This document shows positions 1-9,466 of a stretch of 64,000 bases of DNA, one piece after another. Position 1 is the stretch's first letter; every line of letters begins with the position of its first letter. Under the pieces are notes generated by a model. It did no database searches. It saw nothing but the letters and a program-made list of their open reading frames with translations, and was not told the DNA's origin. The DNA is from Palsa-504 sp963822765. Lineage in GTDB: Bacteria > Actinomycetota > Actinomycetes > Streptosporangiales > Streptosporangiaceae. The DNA lies in contig CAWGJL010000033.1 in the NCBI GenBank assembly GCA_963822765.1, positions 48,962 to 112,961 of the forward strand. Reading direction: 5' to 3'. The position numbers and the translations under genes were made by a program.

Positions 1-4
1 CTTT

Positions 5-133
5 GGGGGTTGTGGCGCACATGCCCCGGTAGACGGGGGTTGTGGCGCACATGCCCCGCAGGCCGGCCGCGGTCGTTCGGGGCTCGTGGCACACATGCCC
101 CGGTAGGCGGGGGTTGTGGCACACGCACCCCGC
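5..133. repeat. Imperfect ~30-bp repeats at the window edge
   Basis: Four degenerate units start near positions 5, 35, 79 and 109. Each contains TTGTGGCRCAC or CGTGGCACAC followed by a CATGCCCC-like tail. The block lies downstream of the sigma factor gene and carries no convincing reading frame. The GTGGCRC core resembles the stem of the palindromes at 175-202 and 28213-28262, but a common origin is only an inference. Confidence 0.6.
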
Positions 134-174
134 ACGAGACCTGCGATCCGGACAAGAAAACGGCAGCCTACCCG

Positions 175-202
175 GAAGACCCATCACGGTGCCACATTCA
201 TG
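175..202. repeat. Half-copy of a dispersed hairpin element
   Basis: This stretch matches the loop and right arm of the hairpin at 28235-28262 with about four mismatches over 28 bases. The left arm is missing here. It sits just past the 3' end of the sigma factor gene, where a full copy might act as a terminator. Confidence 0.5.
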
Positions 203-231
203 CGGTTGGGCGGCGGGGCTCCGGGGCTCGG

Positions 232-1683
<1,452 letters not shown>

Positions 1684-1783
1684 CCCTTCCTTCGCTGGCT
1701 AGAAGCCACTCGGGACTGATTCAACCGCCTGTCTCCCACTCCATCACCATAGGCGGCGAGCGGCAGTGACTTGTACGCTCCGG

Positions 1784-3976
1784 TCACTGCATCTCTCCGG
1801 ACGGCCGGTGCATGACCAGCACGGTGACGTCATCGTCCTGCTCATGACCGGCGAGCATGTGATCGACGAGGTAGCGAAGCAGCCGTTCCGGGTGACCAAG
1901 CAGCTCCTCATCGGCGCGTGCGGCCACCGCGGCCAGCTCCTCCAGTCCTGCGTCCAGACCACGATTCCTGTTCTCTACCAGCCCGTCGGAATAGAAAACC
2001 GCCGTGCTGCCCGGGAGCATGCTGAACGCGTGCTGTTTGCGCGGGCTGGCCCAGCCCAGCGGGGTGCCCGCCTCGACCTGGTCGTAGCGCGGCGGGCTGC
2101 CCGCCTCCAGGACCAGGGCGGGCAGGTGGCCCGCGTTGCCCAGCATGCCCTCGCCGGTCACCGGGTCGATGACCAGGTAGGCCACGGTGGTGACCTGCTC
2201 TTCCTCTTCGGTCGCGCTGAACAGCCGGTCCAGGCCGCCCAGGACGGCGGCCGGGCGCCCGTCGGTCAGGGCCAGGGCGCGCAAGGCGTTGCGGACCCGG
2301 CCCATCCCGGCCGCGGCGGTGAGCCCCTTGCCCATGACGTCGCCGACCGCCACGGCCAGCCGCTGATCGGCGAGCCGGAACGCGTCGTACCAGTCGCCGC
2401 CGATCTCCATGTTCCGTGTGACGGGCAGGTAGCTGGCCGTCAGGATCAGGCCCGGGACGCTCGGCAGCCGGTCCGGGAGCAGGCTGCGCTGCAGCGTCTC
2501 GGCCGTGGTGTGCTCCCGCTCGTACAGCCCGGCCCGCTCGACCGCGAGCCCGCACTGGCCGGACAGCGCCTCCAGGAAGACCCGCTCCTCCTCGGTGATC
2601 TTGCGCGGCCGGCCGAACGAGAACCGCAGCGCGCCCAGCGGCGCGCCCGCGGTGATCAGCGGCAGCCCGACCCAGGACCGCTCGTCGGAGGTCGCGATCA
2701 CGGTGGCCGGGTCGATCTCCAGCTCGCCCTCGAACTGCCGGCGCAGGTCCTCGGGGTCCTCGATCAGCACCGGCCGCCGGGTCGCGATCGCCCGGGTGAT
2801 GACGCTCGGGGACTGCAGGGTGGGCTGACCGCCGGCCGAGTCTGGCGTGCTGGGCAGCCCGTCGGAGTTGACCACCTTGAGCCGCGCGCCGTCGGAATCG
2901 AGCAGCACCACCGCCGAGCGCAGGGCGCCGATCGCGGTCCGGCCCACCTCGGTGATGACCTCGACCACCTGCTCCACGGTCAGCGCCTCGGCCAGCATCG
3001 AGGTGGCCTGCTGCAGCCGCGCGGTGCGCAGCGCCGCGGCCGAGAGCTGCTCGGTCAGCCGGCCGCGCATCTCCTCGGCCTCGCGCTGGCTGGTGACGTC
3101 GGTACTCGCCCCGACCCACTCGACGATCTTGCCGTCCCGCTCGATCGGCACGGCTCGCACGTCGTAGTGCCGGTACGAGCCCGACTTGGTGCGGATCCGG
3201 TAGCGGTCGTCGAACACCTTGCCGGTCCGGACGCACTCGCGCCAGTCGCGCTCGACCCGCTCCCGGTCTTCGGGGTGGATGGAGTCCAGCCAGCCCTGGC
3301 CGATGTAGTCCTCGGCCGACTGCCCGGTGATCCACCGCCATTCGGGCGAGTCTTCCTTCATCGCGCCGTCGGGCCCGGCCACCCAGACCACCTGGGCGCC
3401 GCCCTGGACCAGCGAGCGGTAGCGCTCCTCGCTGCGCCGGATCTCCTCCTCGGCCGCCGCCCCGGCGCCCTCGACCAGTACCAGGCCCACGCCGGCGAGC
3501 TGGCCATCCGCGTCGCGGACCGGGAACCAGGATGCGGTCATGGGTGGTTTCAAGGGGGGTCTGGGGGGATGGATCCCCCCAGGATCGGCGGGATTCGGGG
3601 GGTCGTCCCCCGGGGTTATATAGCCCGATTCGGTGACCGGGGTGCCGTCGGCCAGCACCTTGCGCAGCGCGGCCTCGGCCCGGGCGGCGAGCTCCTCGGG
3701 CCAGATCTCCGACGGGAGCTTGTCCGCGTGGTCGGTTTCAGGCTTCCCGGTGAACTCCCCGAGGGCCGCGTTCACCCGGCGGAAGCGCAGGTCAGACCCG
3801 AAAAATGCAATGCCGACGGGCGCCTGGTGGATCAGCATGCCCACCAGGGCGGAATCGGACGCATCTCGTTGTCTAGGTACTGAAGTCTCCGTGCTCACAG
3901 TGGACACCCACGTACCGCGCCGGGGGCTGCCATGGGCGGCTCCTTCCCCGGGATCATCGTTCCCGCTGCCAACCAA
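1784..3976 (-). CDS. PAS-PAS-GAF-SpoIIE (PP2C) phosphatase
   Basis: This is a sensor serine phosphatase of the RsbU/SpoIIE class. In actinomycetes such proteins usually dephosphorylate anti-sigma-factor antagonists. The order is PAS1 (about 45-168), PAS2 (about 183-300, ending in a DVTSQREAEE linker), GAF (about 315-475) and PP2C (about 505-725). The metal-binding motifs GGDWYDAF, VGDVMGKG and the final DDDVTVLV are intact. No membrane segment is seen. PAS1 carries an odd proline/glycine-rich insertion (residues about 121-147, nucleotides 3536-3616) encoded by two GC hairpins. The listed start is TTG. Internal GTG codons near residues 24 and 27, just before the first PAS, are equally possible. 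No partner anti-sigma or antagonist gene is next to it, although a sigma factor gene follows on the same strand. Confidence 0.9.
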   Translation of the reverse strand: MVGSGNDDPGEGAAHGSPRRGTWVSTVSTETSVPRQRDASDSALVGMLIHQAPVGIAFFGSDLRFRRVNAALGEFTGKPETDHADKLPSEIWPEELAARAEAALRKVLADGTPVTESGYITPGDDPPNPADPGGIHPPRPPLKPPMTASWFPVRDADGQLAGVGLVLVEGAGAAAEEEIRRSEERYRSLVQGGAQVVWVAGPDGAMKEDSPEWRWITGQSAEDYIGQGWLDSIHPEDRERVERDWRECVRTGKVFDDRYRIRTKSGSYRHYDVRAVPIERDGKIVEWVGASTDVTSQREAEEMRGRLTEQLSAAALRTARLQQATSMLAEALTVEQVVEVITEVGRTAIGALRSAVVLLDSDGARLKVVNSDGLPSTPDSAGGQPTLQSPSVITRAIATRRPVLIEDPEDLRRQFEGELEIDPATVIATSDERSWVGLPLITAGAPLGALRFSFGRPRKITEEERVFLEALSGQCGLAVERAGLYEREHTTAETLQRSLLPDRLPSVPGLILTASYLPVTRNMEIGGDWYDAFRLADQRLAVAVGDVMGKGLTAAAGMGRVRNALRALALTDGRPAAVLGGLDRLFSATEEEEQVTTVAYLVIDPVTGEGMLGNAGHLPALVLEAGSPPRYDQVEAGTPLGWASPRKQHAFSMLPGSTAVFYSDGLVENRNRGLDAGLEELAAVAARADEELLGHPERLLRYLVDHMLAGHEQDDDVTVLVMHRPSGEMQ

Positions 3977-4157
3977 TTAAGCGTGCCACAGTCCGTCAAT
4001 TGGTGCGGCCAGGAAAGCGGATTCGCGGACAGCGAACGCCGATCTAGCCCGCACGTCAAGCGAGTCCGCGTGTCGCGTGCCGTTTATGAGGCGAAATTAC
4101 AGCGGGCATGACACCGTAGCATAGCGTCCGCATGTCCAGATCTGGGAGGCTATCAGG

Positions 4158-5780
4158 GTGAGCCCGCAGCGCCGAAGCAGCCAGACCCCTGGCGGCCCAG
4201 ACCCCGGCCGGTCGGGCTCTGCTGGCTCAGGCGGCCCGCGCGGCGCGGGCGGCCCGCCGCCCAACGCCCTGTTCGCCGAGATGCTGCGCGCCGCCCGTGA
4301 GCTGCTGGCCGTGCGCAGCCCGCTCGACGCCGAGCTCATGGTCAGCGAGCTGCTCGGCACGTGGTGGGGGCAGCACAGCTCGCGGCGCGCCACGACCGTG
4401 GAACAGCTGGTCGGCGAGGGGCTTGTCGACTACGCGGCCGGGCAGCGCAGCCCGGCGGCGCTGGCCCTGCTGTCCGGGATCGCCTGTCTCGGCACGCCCC
4501 GGCAGGCGGCCAAGGCCGAACGCGCGGCCCTGGAGCTGATCGAGGGCGGCGTGCCCTGCCCGGGCTGGGCCGAGCACCTGGGCGCCGTGACCTCGGCCGA
4601 GTGCTACATCAACCCCGATCTGCTTGGCGACCAGGACGAGGTCGTCTGCGTGTTCAGCTACGCCGGCGAAGAGCCGCACGCCCTGGTCACCGTGGTGGAC
4701 TACAACGCCGACGGGATGATCAGGGACGGCTGGGCGACCTCGCGGGTGGACAAGCTGCTCGACCACTGCCGCGAGGTCAGCGCCCAGCGCTCTGTTCCCA
4801 AGCGGGCCGAGGGCCGGCACGCGTTCCGGCAGGTGGAAGCGGGTCACGCCCGGCACATGCTGGAGACCGCGCTCACCGTGACCGACGCCGCGACCGACCC
4901 GCCGGTCAGCGAGTCCTTCGCCTCCTACCACGCGTTCATCCGGGCCCGGATCCGGGCCCTGCCGCCCTACCGCGGCCGCACCATCTCCGGGGCGACCGGG
5001 CCGCGGCGCCAGACGTGGAGCCGGGACCGGCGGGCCATGCTCGCCGCCGAGTTCCTGGCCTCCGACGAGGCCGAGGACCTGTCGGACCGCGGTGCGGCCT
5101 CGCACTGCGCGGACCGGATCATCGACTACGGGTGCGACCGGGACTTCGGCCGGCCGCTGCGGATGAGCCCCACCAAGGTGGAGACGTTCCTGATCAGCTG
5201 GCTGCCGCGCAAGGTCATGCTGTCCTTCGCCGAGCAGGACGCGATGCCGCACGTGCTGGCGGCGTGGGTCCGGTGGGCGGGCCGCCGGCGCGGGCTGGAC
5301 GACGCGATGGTGGCCGAGACCCTGGAATCGGTGTTCAACACGATGGGCCTGTTCGCCGAGGCGTACCGGGATCCGGCGGAGTTCGGGCTGGACTACGTGC
5401 TGGTCAGGCGGCTGCTGCCGGACGGCGACCTGGAGGCCCTGCCGCGGCGCGCGTTCGCGTTCCCGGTGCTTGAGGGCTGGCACTCGGGCACCGACCTGAG
5501 CAGCCTGGACCCGGCCGACCCGCGGGACCGGCGGGCCCTGCTGGCCGCGGACCACGCCACCCCGGCGCCGGGCGGCGTCGGGCGGCACATCGAGCGGCAC
5601 CTGGTGCTGGCCGACCGGCTCTGGCGCGGCGACCCGCCCGAGCTGTGGGAGGCCGCCCAGCGGCTGCTGGACGCCGGCCAGGACCGGCACCTGGTCCTGC
5701 ACGCGCTGATGGCCGTGCTCGACCACACCAGCGGGGACGAGGCGGCGCTGGTCGCCGTGCTGCGCGAGCTGGAGAGCTAG
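4158..5780 (+). CDS. Conserved hypothetical protein
   Basis: I do not recognise the family. The protein has 540 residues, starts at GTG after a good GGGAGG ribosome-binding site, and has a disordered Gly/Pro/Ser-rich first 35 residues followed by an apparently all-alpha body rich in Ala/Leu. There is no signal peptide or membrane span. A WWGQHSS segment near residue 70 and SWLPRKVMLSFAEQDAMP near residue 345 look like conserved blocks. It is divergent from the phosphatase gene, with about 180 bp between them, and converges on the hydantoinase gene: both stop codons share the palindrome CTAG. The codon pattern is that of a real gene. Confidence 0.85.
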   Translation: MSPQRRSSQTPGGPDPGRSGSAGSGGPRGAGGPPPNALFAEMLRAARELLAVRSPLDAELMVSELLGTWWGQHSSRRATTVEQLVGEGLVDYAAGQRSPAALALLSGIACLGTPRQAAKAERAALELIEGGVPCPGWAEHLGAVTSAECYINPDLLGDQDEVVCVFSYAGEEPHALVTVVDYNADGMIRDGWATSRVDKLLDHCREVSAQRSVPKRAEGRHAFRQVEAGHARHMLETALTVTDAATDPPVSESFASYHAFIRARIRALPPYRGRTISGATGPRRQTWSRDRRAMLAAEFLASDEAEDLSDRGAASHCADRIIDYGCDRDFGRPLRMSPTKVETFLISWLPRKVMLSFAEQDAMPHVLAAWVRWAGRRRGLDDAMVAETLESVFNTMGLFAEAYRDPAEFGLDYVLVRRLLPDGDLEALPRRAFAFPVLEGWHSGTDLSSLDPADPRDRRALLAADHATPAPGGVGRHIERHLVLADRLWRGDPPELWEAAQRLLDAGQDRHLVLHALMAVLDHTSGDEAALVAVLRELES

Positions 5781-8700
5781 GGGCCCTGGCGGCCGGGGGG
5801 CGGGTTAGCTGGCCGGGAGCGCGCAGGATGGTCCGTTCGGCATAAAAAAGAAGGACCGTAACCGCCGCCGCCCGGGGTTTCTATGACGAAGACGTCGCCG
5901 GGGCGGACGGGAACTGAGTCGCAGCCTTGCATGGGGGTCACGGTGCCGTCGGGGTGTTCGATCCAGTGCCGGCCGAGGGCGCCGGGCTGGCCGCCGGCCA
6001 TCCCGAACGCGGGGACGCGGCGGTGGCCGGTCAAGGTGGTGACGGTCATGGGCTCGGTGAACCGGAGCCGGCGGATGCCGCCGCGGCCGCCGTGCCAGCG
6101 GCCCGCGCCGGCGCTGCCGGGCCGGATCCGGTAGGACTCCAGGAGCACCGGGTAGCGCCACTCGAGCACCTCGGGGTCGGTGAGCCGGGAGTTGGTCATC
6201 TTGGTCTGCACCACGTCGGTGCCGTGGAAGCCGTCACCCGCGCCGGAGCCGCTGGCCACCGTCTCGTAATACTGGTAGCGGTCGTTCCCGAACGTCACGT
6301 TGTTCATCGTCCCGGACCCCTCGGCCATCACCCCCAGCGCCGCGTACAGCGCGCCGGTGACGATCTGGGAGGTCTCCACGTTGCCCGCGGCGACCGCGGC
6401 CGGGTACCGCGGGGACAGCATGGTGTGCTCGGGGATGATCACGGTGAGCGGCTGCAGGCAGCCGGAGTTGAGCGGGATGTCGTCGTCGACCAGGGTCCGG
6501 AACACGTAGAGCACCGCGGCCATGGCCACGCTGGACGGCGCGTTGAAGTTGTCCTTGAGCTGCGCGGACGTGCCGGTGAAGTCGATCTCTGCGGTCCTGG
6601 CCTGCTGGTTGACCGTTACCGTGACGTTTATTTTCGCGCCGTTGTCCAGCTCGTACTCGAAGTGGCCGTCGTGCAGGGCGGTGATGACCCGGCGGACCGA
6701 CTCGGCGGCGTTCTCCTGGACGTGGCCCATGTAGGCGCGCACCACGTCCAGGCCGAAGTGGCCGACCATGGCGTGCAGCTCGCGGATGCCCTCCTCGTTG
6801 GCGGCGATCTGGGCGCGCAGGTCGGCCAGGTTGGTCGCCGGGGCGCGGGAGGGGTACCTGGCGGTTTGCAGCAGGTTGATCGTCTCGGCCTCGTTCAGGC
6901 GGCCGTCCTGGACCAGCAGCCAGTTGTCGATCAGCACCCCCTCCTCCTCGACCCGGGTGCTGGCGCTGGGCATCGACCCCGGCGAGATGCCGCCGATCTC
7001 GGCGTGGTGCCCGCGCGACGCCACGTAGAACCAGATCTCGTCGTGGCGGTTGTCGTCGGCCGGGGCGAAGACGGGGGTGACGACGGTGACGTCCGGGAGG
7101 TGAGTGCCGCCGTGGTAGGGGTCGTTGAGGACGTAGACGTCACCGCGGCGGATGTTCGGGTTGCGCTGGATCACCATCTTTATCGACTCGCCCATCGAGC
7201 CGAGGTGGACCGGCATGTGCGGGGCGTTGGCGATCAGGCCGCCGTCGCGGTCGAAGACCGCGCAGGAGAAGTCGAGGCGCTCCTTGATGTTGACCGAGTG
7301 CGCGGTGGCCTGCAGGCGCACGCCCATCTGCTCGGCGACCGACATGAACAGGTTGTTGAAGATCTCCAGCATGACCGGGTCGGCGCTGGTGCCGGCCTGC
7401 GCGCGATCGGGCCGCGGGGTGGTGCGCTCCAGCATCAGGTCACCGCGATCGGTCACCACGGCCCGCCAGCCGGGCTCGACCACGGTGGTGGCGAGGTCCT
7501 CGGCGATGATGGCGGGGCCGTCCACGGCCTGCCCGCCGCGCAGGGCGGCGCGGGGGAACAGGTCCACCTCGGCCCAGGAACCCGCGGTGAACATGCGGAC
7601 CGGCACCGGCTCGGCACTGTCTTTTTCGGCGGAACGGATCGTGGTGTCAGCGGGCACGGTTTCCTGGGCGCCGGTCACTTCGACGGAGACCGCCTCGGCG
7701 ATGATCGTCTTGCCGGGCATCAGGAAGGAGAACCGGCGGGCGTACTCGGCCTCGAACGCGGCGGTCATCTCGGCCAGCGAGCCGGCCGGGACGATGACCG
7801 CGGTGTCGGTGCCGTCGTAGCGCAGGTGCACGCGGCGCGCGGCGCTGATCTTTGTTCCTGGCGCGACCTCGGCCTGCACCTCGGCGCGGGCGTCGCGCTC
7901 GAGCGGCTGGAGGGTCTGGGCTATCTTCCCGGGTGTCCCGGCGTCCAGCGGGGCCTCGACGGCCTGCTCGCGCATGGCCACCACGTCGGCCAGCCCGATC
8001 CCGTAGGCGGACAGCACCCCGGCCAGCGGGTGGATCAGCACCTGGGACATGCCCAGGGCGTCGGCGACCGCGCAGGCGTGCTGGCCGCCCGCGCCGCCGA
8101 ACACGTTCAGCAGGTACTCGGTGACGTCGTAGCCGCGCTGCACCGAGATCTTCTTGATCGCGTTGGCCATGTTGGCCACGGCGATCTCGACGAAGCCGGC
8201 CGCGACCTGCTCGGGTCCGCGGGTATCGCCGGTTTGCTCGGTGATCTGCGTGGCGAGCTCGTTGAACTTCGCTCGGGTGACCTTTTCGTCCAGCGGCTGG
8301 TCGCCGTCGGGACCGAAAACGCGGGGGAATTCCGCGGGCTGGATCCGGCCGAGCAGGACGTTGGCGTCGGTCAGCGTGAGCGGGCCGCCGTTGCGGTAGC
8401 AGGCGGGCCCGGGATCGGCGCCCGCGGAGTCCGGCCCGACCCGGTACCGGCTGCCGTCGAAGTGCAGCACCGAGCCGCCGCCCGCGGCCACGGTGTGGAT
8501 GGACAGCATCGGGGCCCGCATCCGGACCCCGGCGACCAGCGTCTCGTACTCGCGCTCGAGGTTCCCCGCGTAGTGCGACACGTCGGTCGAGGTGCCGCCC
8601 ATGTCGAACCCGATGACTCTAGTGAATCCGGCGTTGCTCGCAGTCCTGGCCATCCCGACGATGCCGCCCGCCGGGCCGGACAAGATGGAGTCCTTGCCGC

Positions 8701-9466
8701 GGAAGCTGGCCGCGTCGGTCAGGCCGCCGTTGGACTGCATGAACAGGAGCTTGACGCCGTTGAGCTCGCTGGCCACCTCGGACACGTACCGCTGCAGGAT
8801 CGGGGACAGGTAGGCGTCCACCACCGTGGTGTCGCCCCGGGAGACCAGCTTCATCAGCGGGCTGGTCCGGTGCGACTCGCTGACCTGGGTGAACCCGGCG
8901 TCCCGGGCCAGGGCGCCGATTCTGCGCTCATGGTCCGGGTAGCGGTAACCGTGCATGCAGACGATGGCGACGGCCTTGAATCCGTCTTTTCGTGCTTGTG
9001 CGAGGTCGTGCGTTACTGCGTCTTCGTCCAGCGGGGTGAGGATCTCGCCGTGGGCGCCGATCCGCTCGCCGGCCTCGATGACCCGGTCGTAGAGGAGTTG
9101 CGGTAGTTCTATCCGGCGGTCGAAGATCCGCGGCCGGTTCTGGTAGGCGATGCGCAGCGCGTCGGCGAAACCGCGGGTGATGACCAGGACGGTGGGCTCG
9201 CCCGTGCGCTCGAGCAGCGCGTTGGTGGCCACCGTGGTGCCCAGGCGGACCTGCCTGATCCTGTCCGCGGGGATCGGCTCGTGGCGGTTGAGCTGGAGCA
9301 GCTGGCGGATGCCGGCCACCGCGGCGTCGCGGTAGGCGCGGGGATTATCGGAGAGCAGCTTGTGCGCGATCAGCTGCCCGTCGGGGCGCCGGGCGACGAT
9401 GTCGGTGAACGTACCGCCCCGGTCGATCCAGAACTCCCACTGGTCAGTGTTTCCCTGATTAGGCAC
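5777..9466 (-). CDS. Fused hydantoinase A/B (5-oxoprolinase-like) protein
   Basis: This 1229-residue protein joins HyuA (about 1-690) and HyuB (about 700-1210), as in ATP-dependent 5-oxoprolinases, which open 5-oxoproline or substituted hydantoins using ATP. The HyuA part starts with the actin-like ATPase motif DRGGTFTDIVA and contains FDMGGTSTDVS. The HyuB part has NDPYHGGTHLPDVTVV and finishes with TPGGGGYG. The substrate cannot be assigned from sequence. The GTG start lies inside the 3' end of the AAA+ gene (8-base overlap GTGCCTAA), which implies translational coupling. After GGGGYG, where the family normally ends, about 25 extra residues follow an A/T run near 5844-5849. This suggests a lost stop or a small insertion at the 3' end. 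Confidence 0.9.
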   Translation of the reverse strand: MPNQGNTDQWEFWIDRGGTFTDIVARRPDGQLIAHKLLSDNPRAYRDAAVAGIRQLLQLNRHEPIPADRIRQVRLGTTVATNALLERTGEPTVLVITRGFADALRIAYQNRPRIFDRRIELPQLLYDRVIEAGERIGAHGEILTPLDEDAVTHDLAQARKDGFKAVAIVCMHGYRYPDHERRIGALARDAGFTQVSESHRTSPLMKLVSRGDTTVVDAYLSPILQRYVSEVASELNGVKLLFMQSNGGLTDAASFRGKDSILSGPAGGIVGMARTASNAGFTRVIGFDMGGTSTDVSHYAGNLEREYETLVAGVRMRAPMLSIHTVAAGGGSVLHFDGSRYRVGPDSAGADPGPACYRNGGPLTLTDANVLLGRIQPAEFPRVFGPDGDQPLDEKVTRAKFNELATQITEQTGDTRGPEQVAAGFVEIAVANMANAIKKISVQRGYDVTEYLLNVFGGAGGQHACAVADALGMSQVLIHPLAGVLSAYGIGLADVVAMREQAVEAPLDAGTPGKIAQTLQPLERDARAEVQAEVAPGTKISAARRVHLRYDGTDTAVIVPAGSLAEMTAAFEAEYARRFSFLMPGKTIIAEAVSVEVTGAQETVPADTTIRSAEKDSAEPVPVRMFTAGSWAEVDLFPRAALRGGQAVDGPAIIAEDLATTVVEPGWRAVVTDRGDLMLERTTPRPDRAQAGTSADPVMLEIFNNLFMSVAEQMGVRLQATAHSVNIKERLDFSCAVFDRDGGLIANAPHMPVHLGSMGESIKMVIQRNPNIRRGDVYVLNDPYHGGTHLPDVTVVTPVFAPADDNRHDEIWFYVASRGHHAEIGGISPGSMPSASTRVEEEGVLIDNWLLVQDGRLNEAETINLLQTARYPSRAPATNLADLRAQIAANEEGIRELHAMVGHFGLDVVRAYMGHVQENAAESVRRVITALHDGHFEYELDNGAKINVTVTVNQQARTAEIDFTGTSAQLKDNFNAPSSVAMAAVLYVFRTLVDDDIPLNSGCLQPLTVIIPEHTMLSPRYPAAVAAGNVETSQIVTGALYAALGVMAEGSGTMNNVTFGNDRYQYYETVASGSGAGDGFHGTDVVQTKMTNSRLTDPEVLEWRYPVLLESYRIRPGSAGAGRWHGGRGGIRRLRFTEPMTVTTLTGHRRVPAFGMAGGQPGALGRHWIEHPDGTVTPMQGCDSVPVRPGDVFVIETPGGGGYGPSFLCRTDHPARSRPANPPPGRQGP

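Noticed and set aside
5927..9106. 1059-codon forward ORF opposite the hydantoinase gene
   Set aside because: His/Gly/Val-rich composition typical of the reverse complement of actinobacterial genes. HyuAB motifs on the minus strand explain the region.
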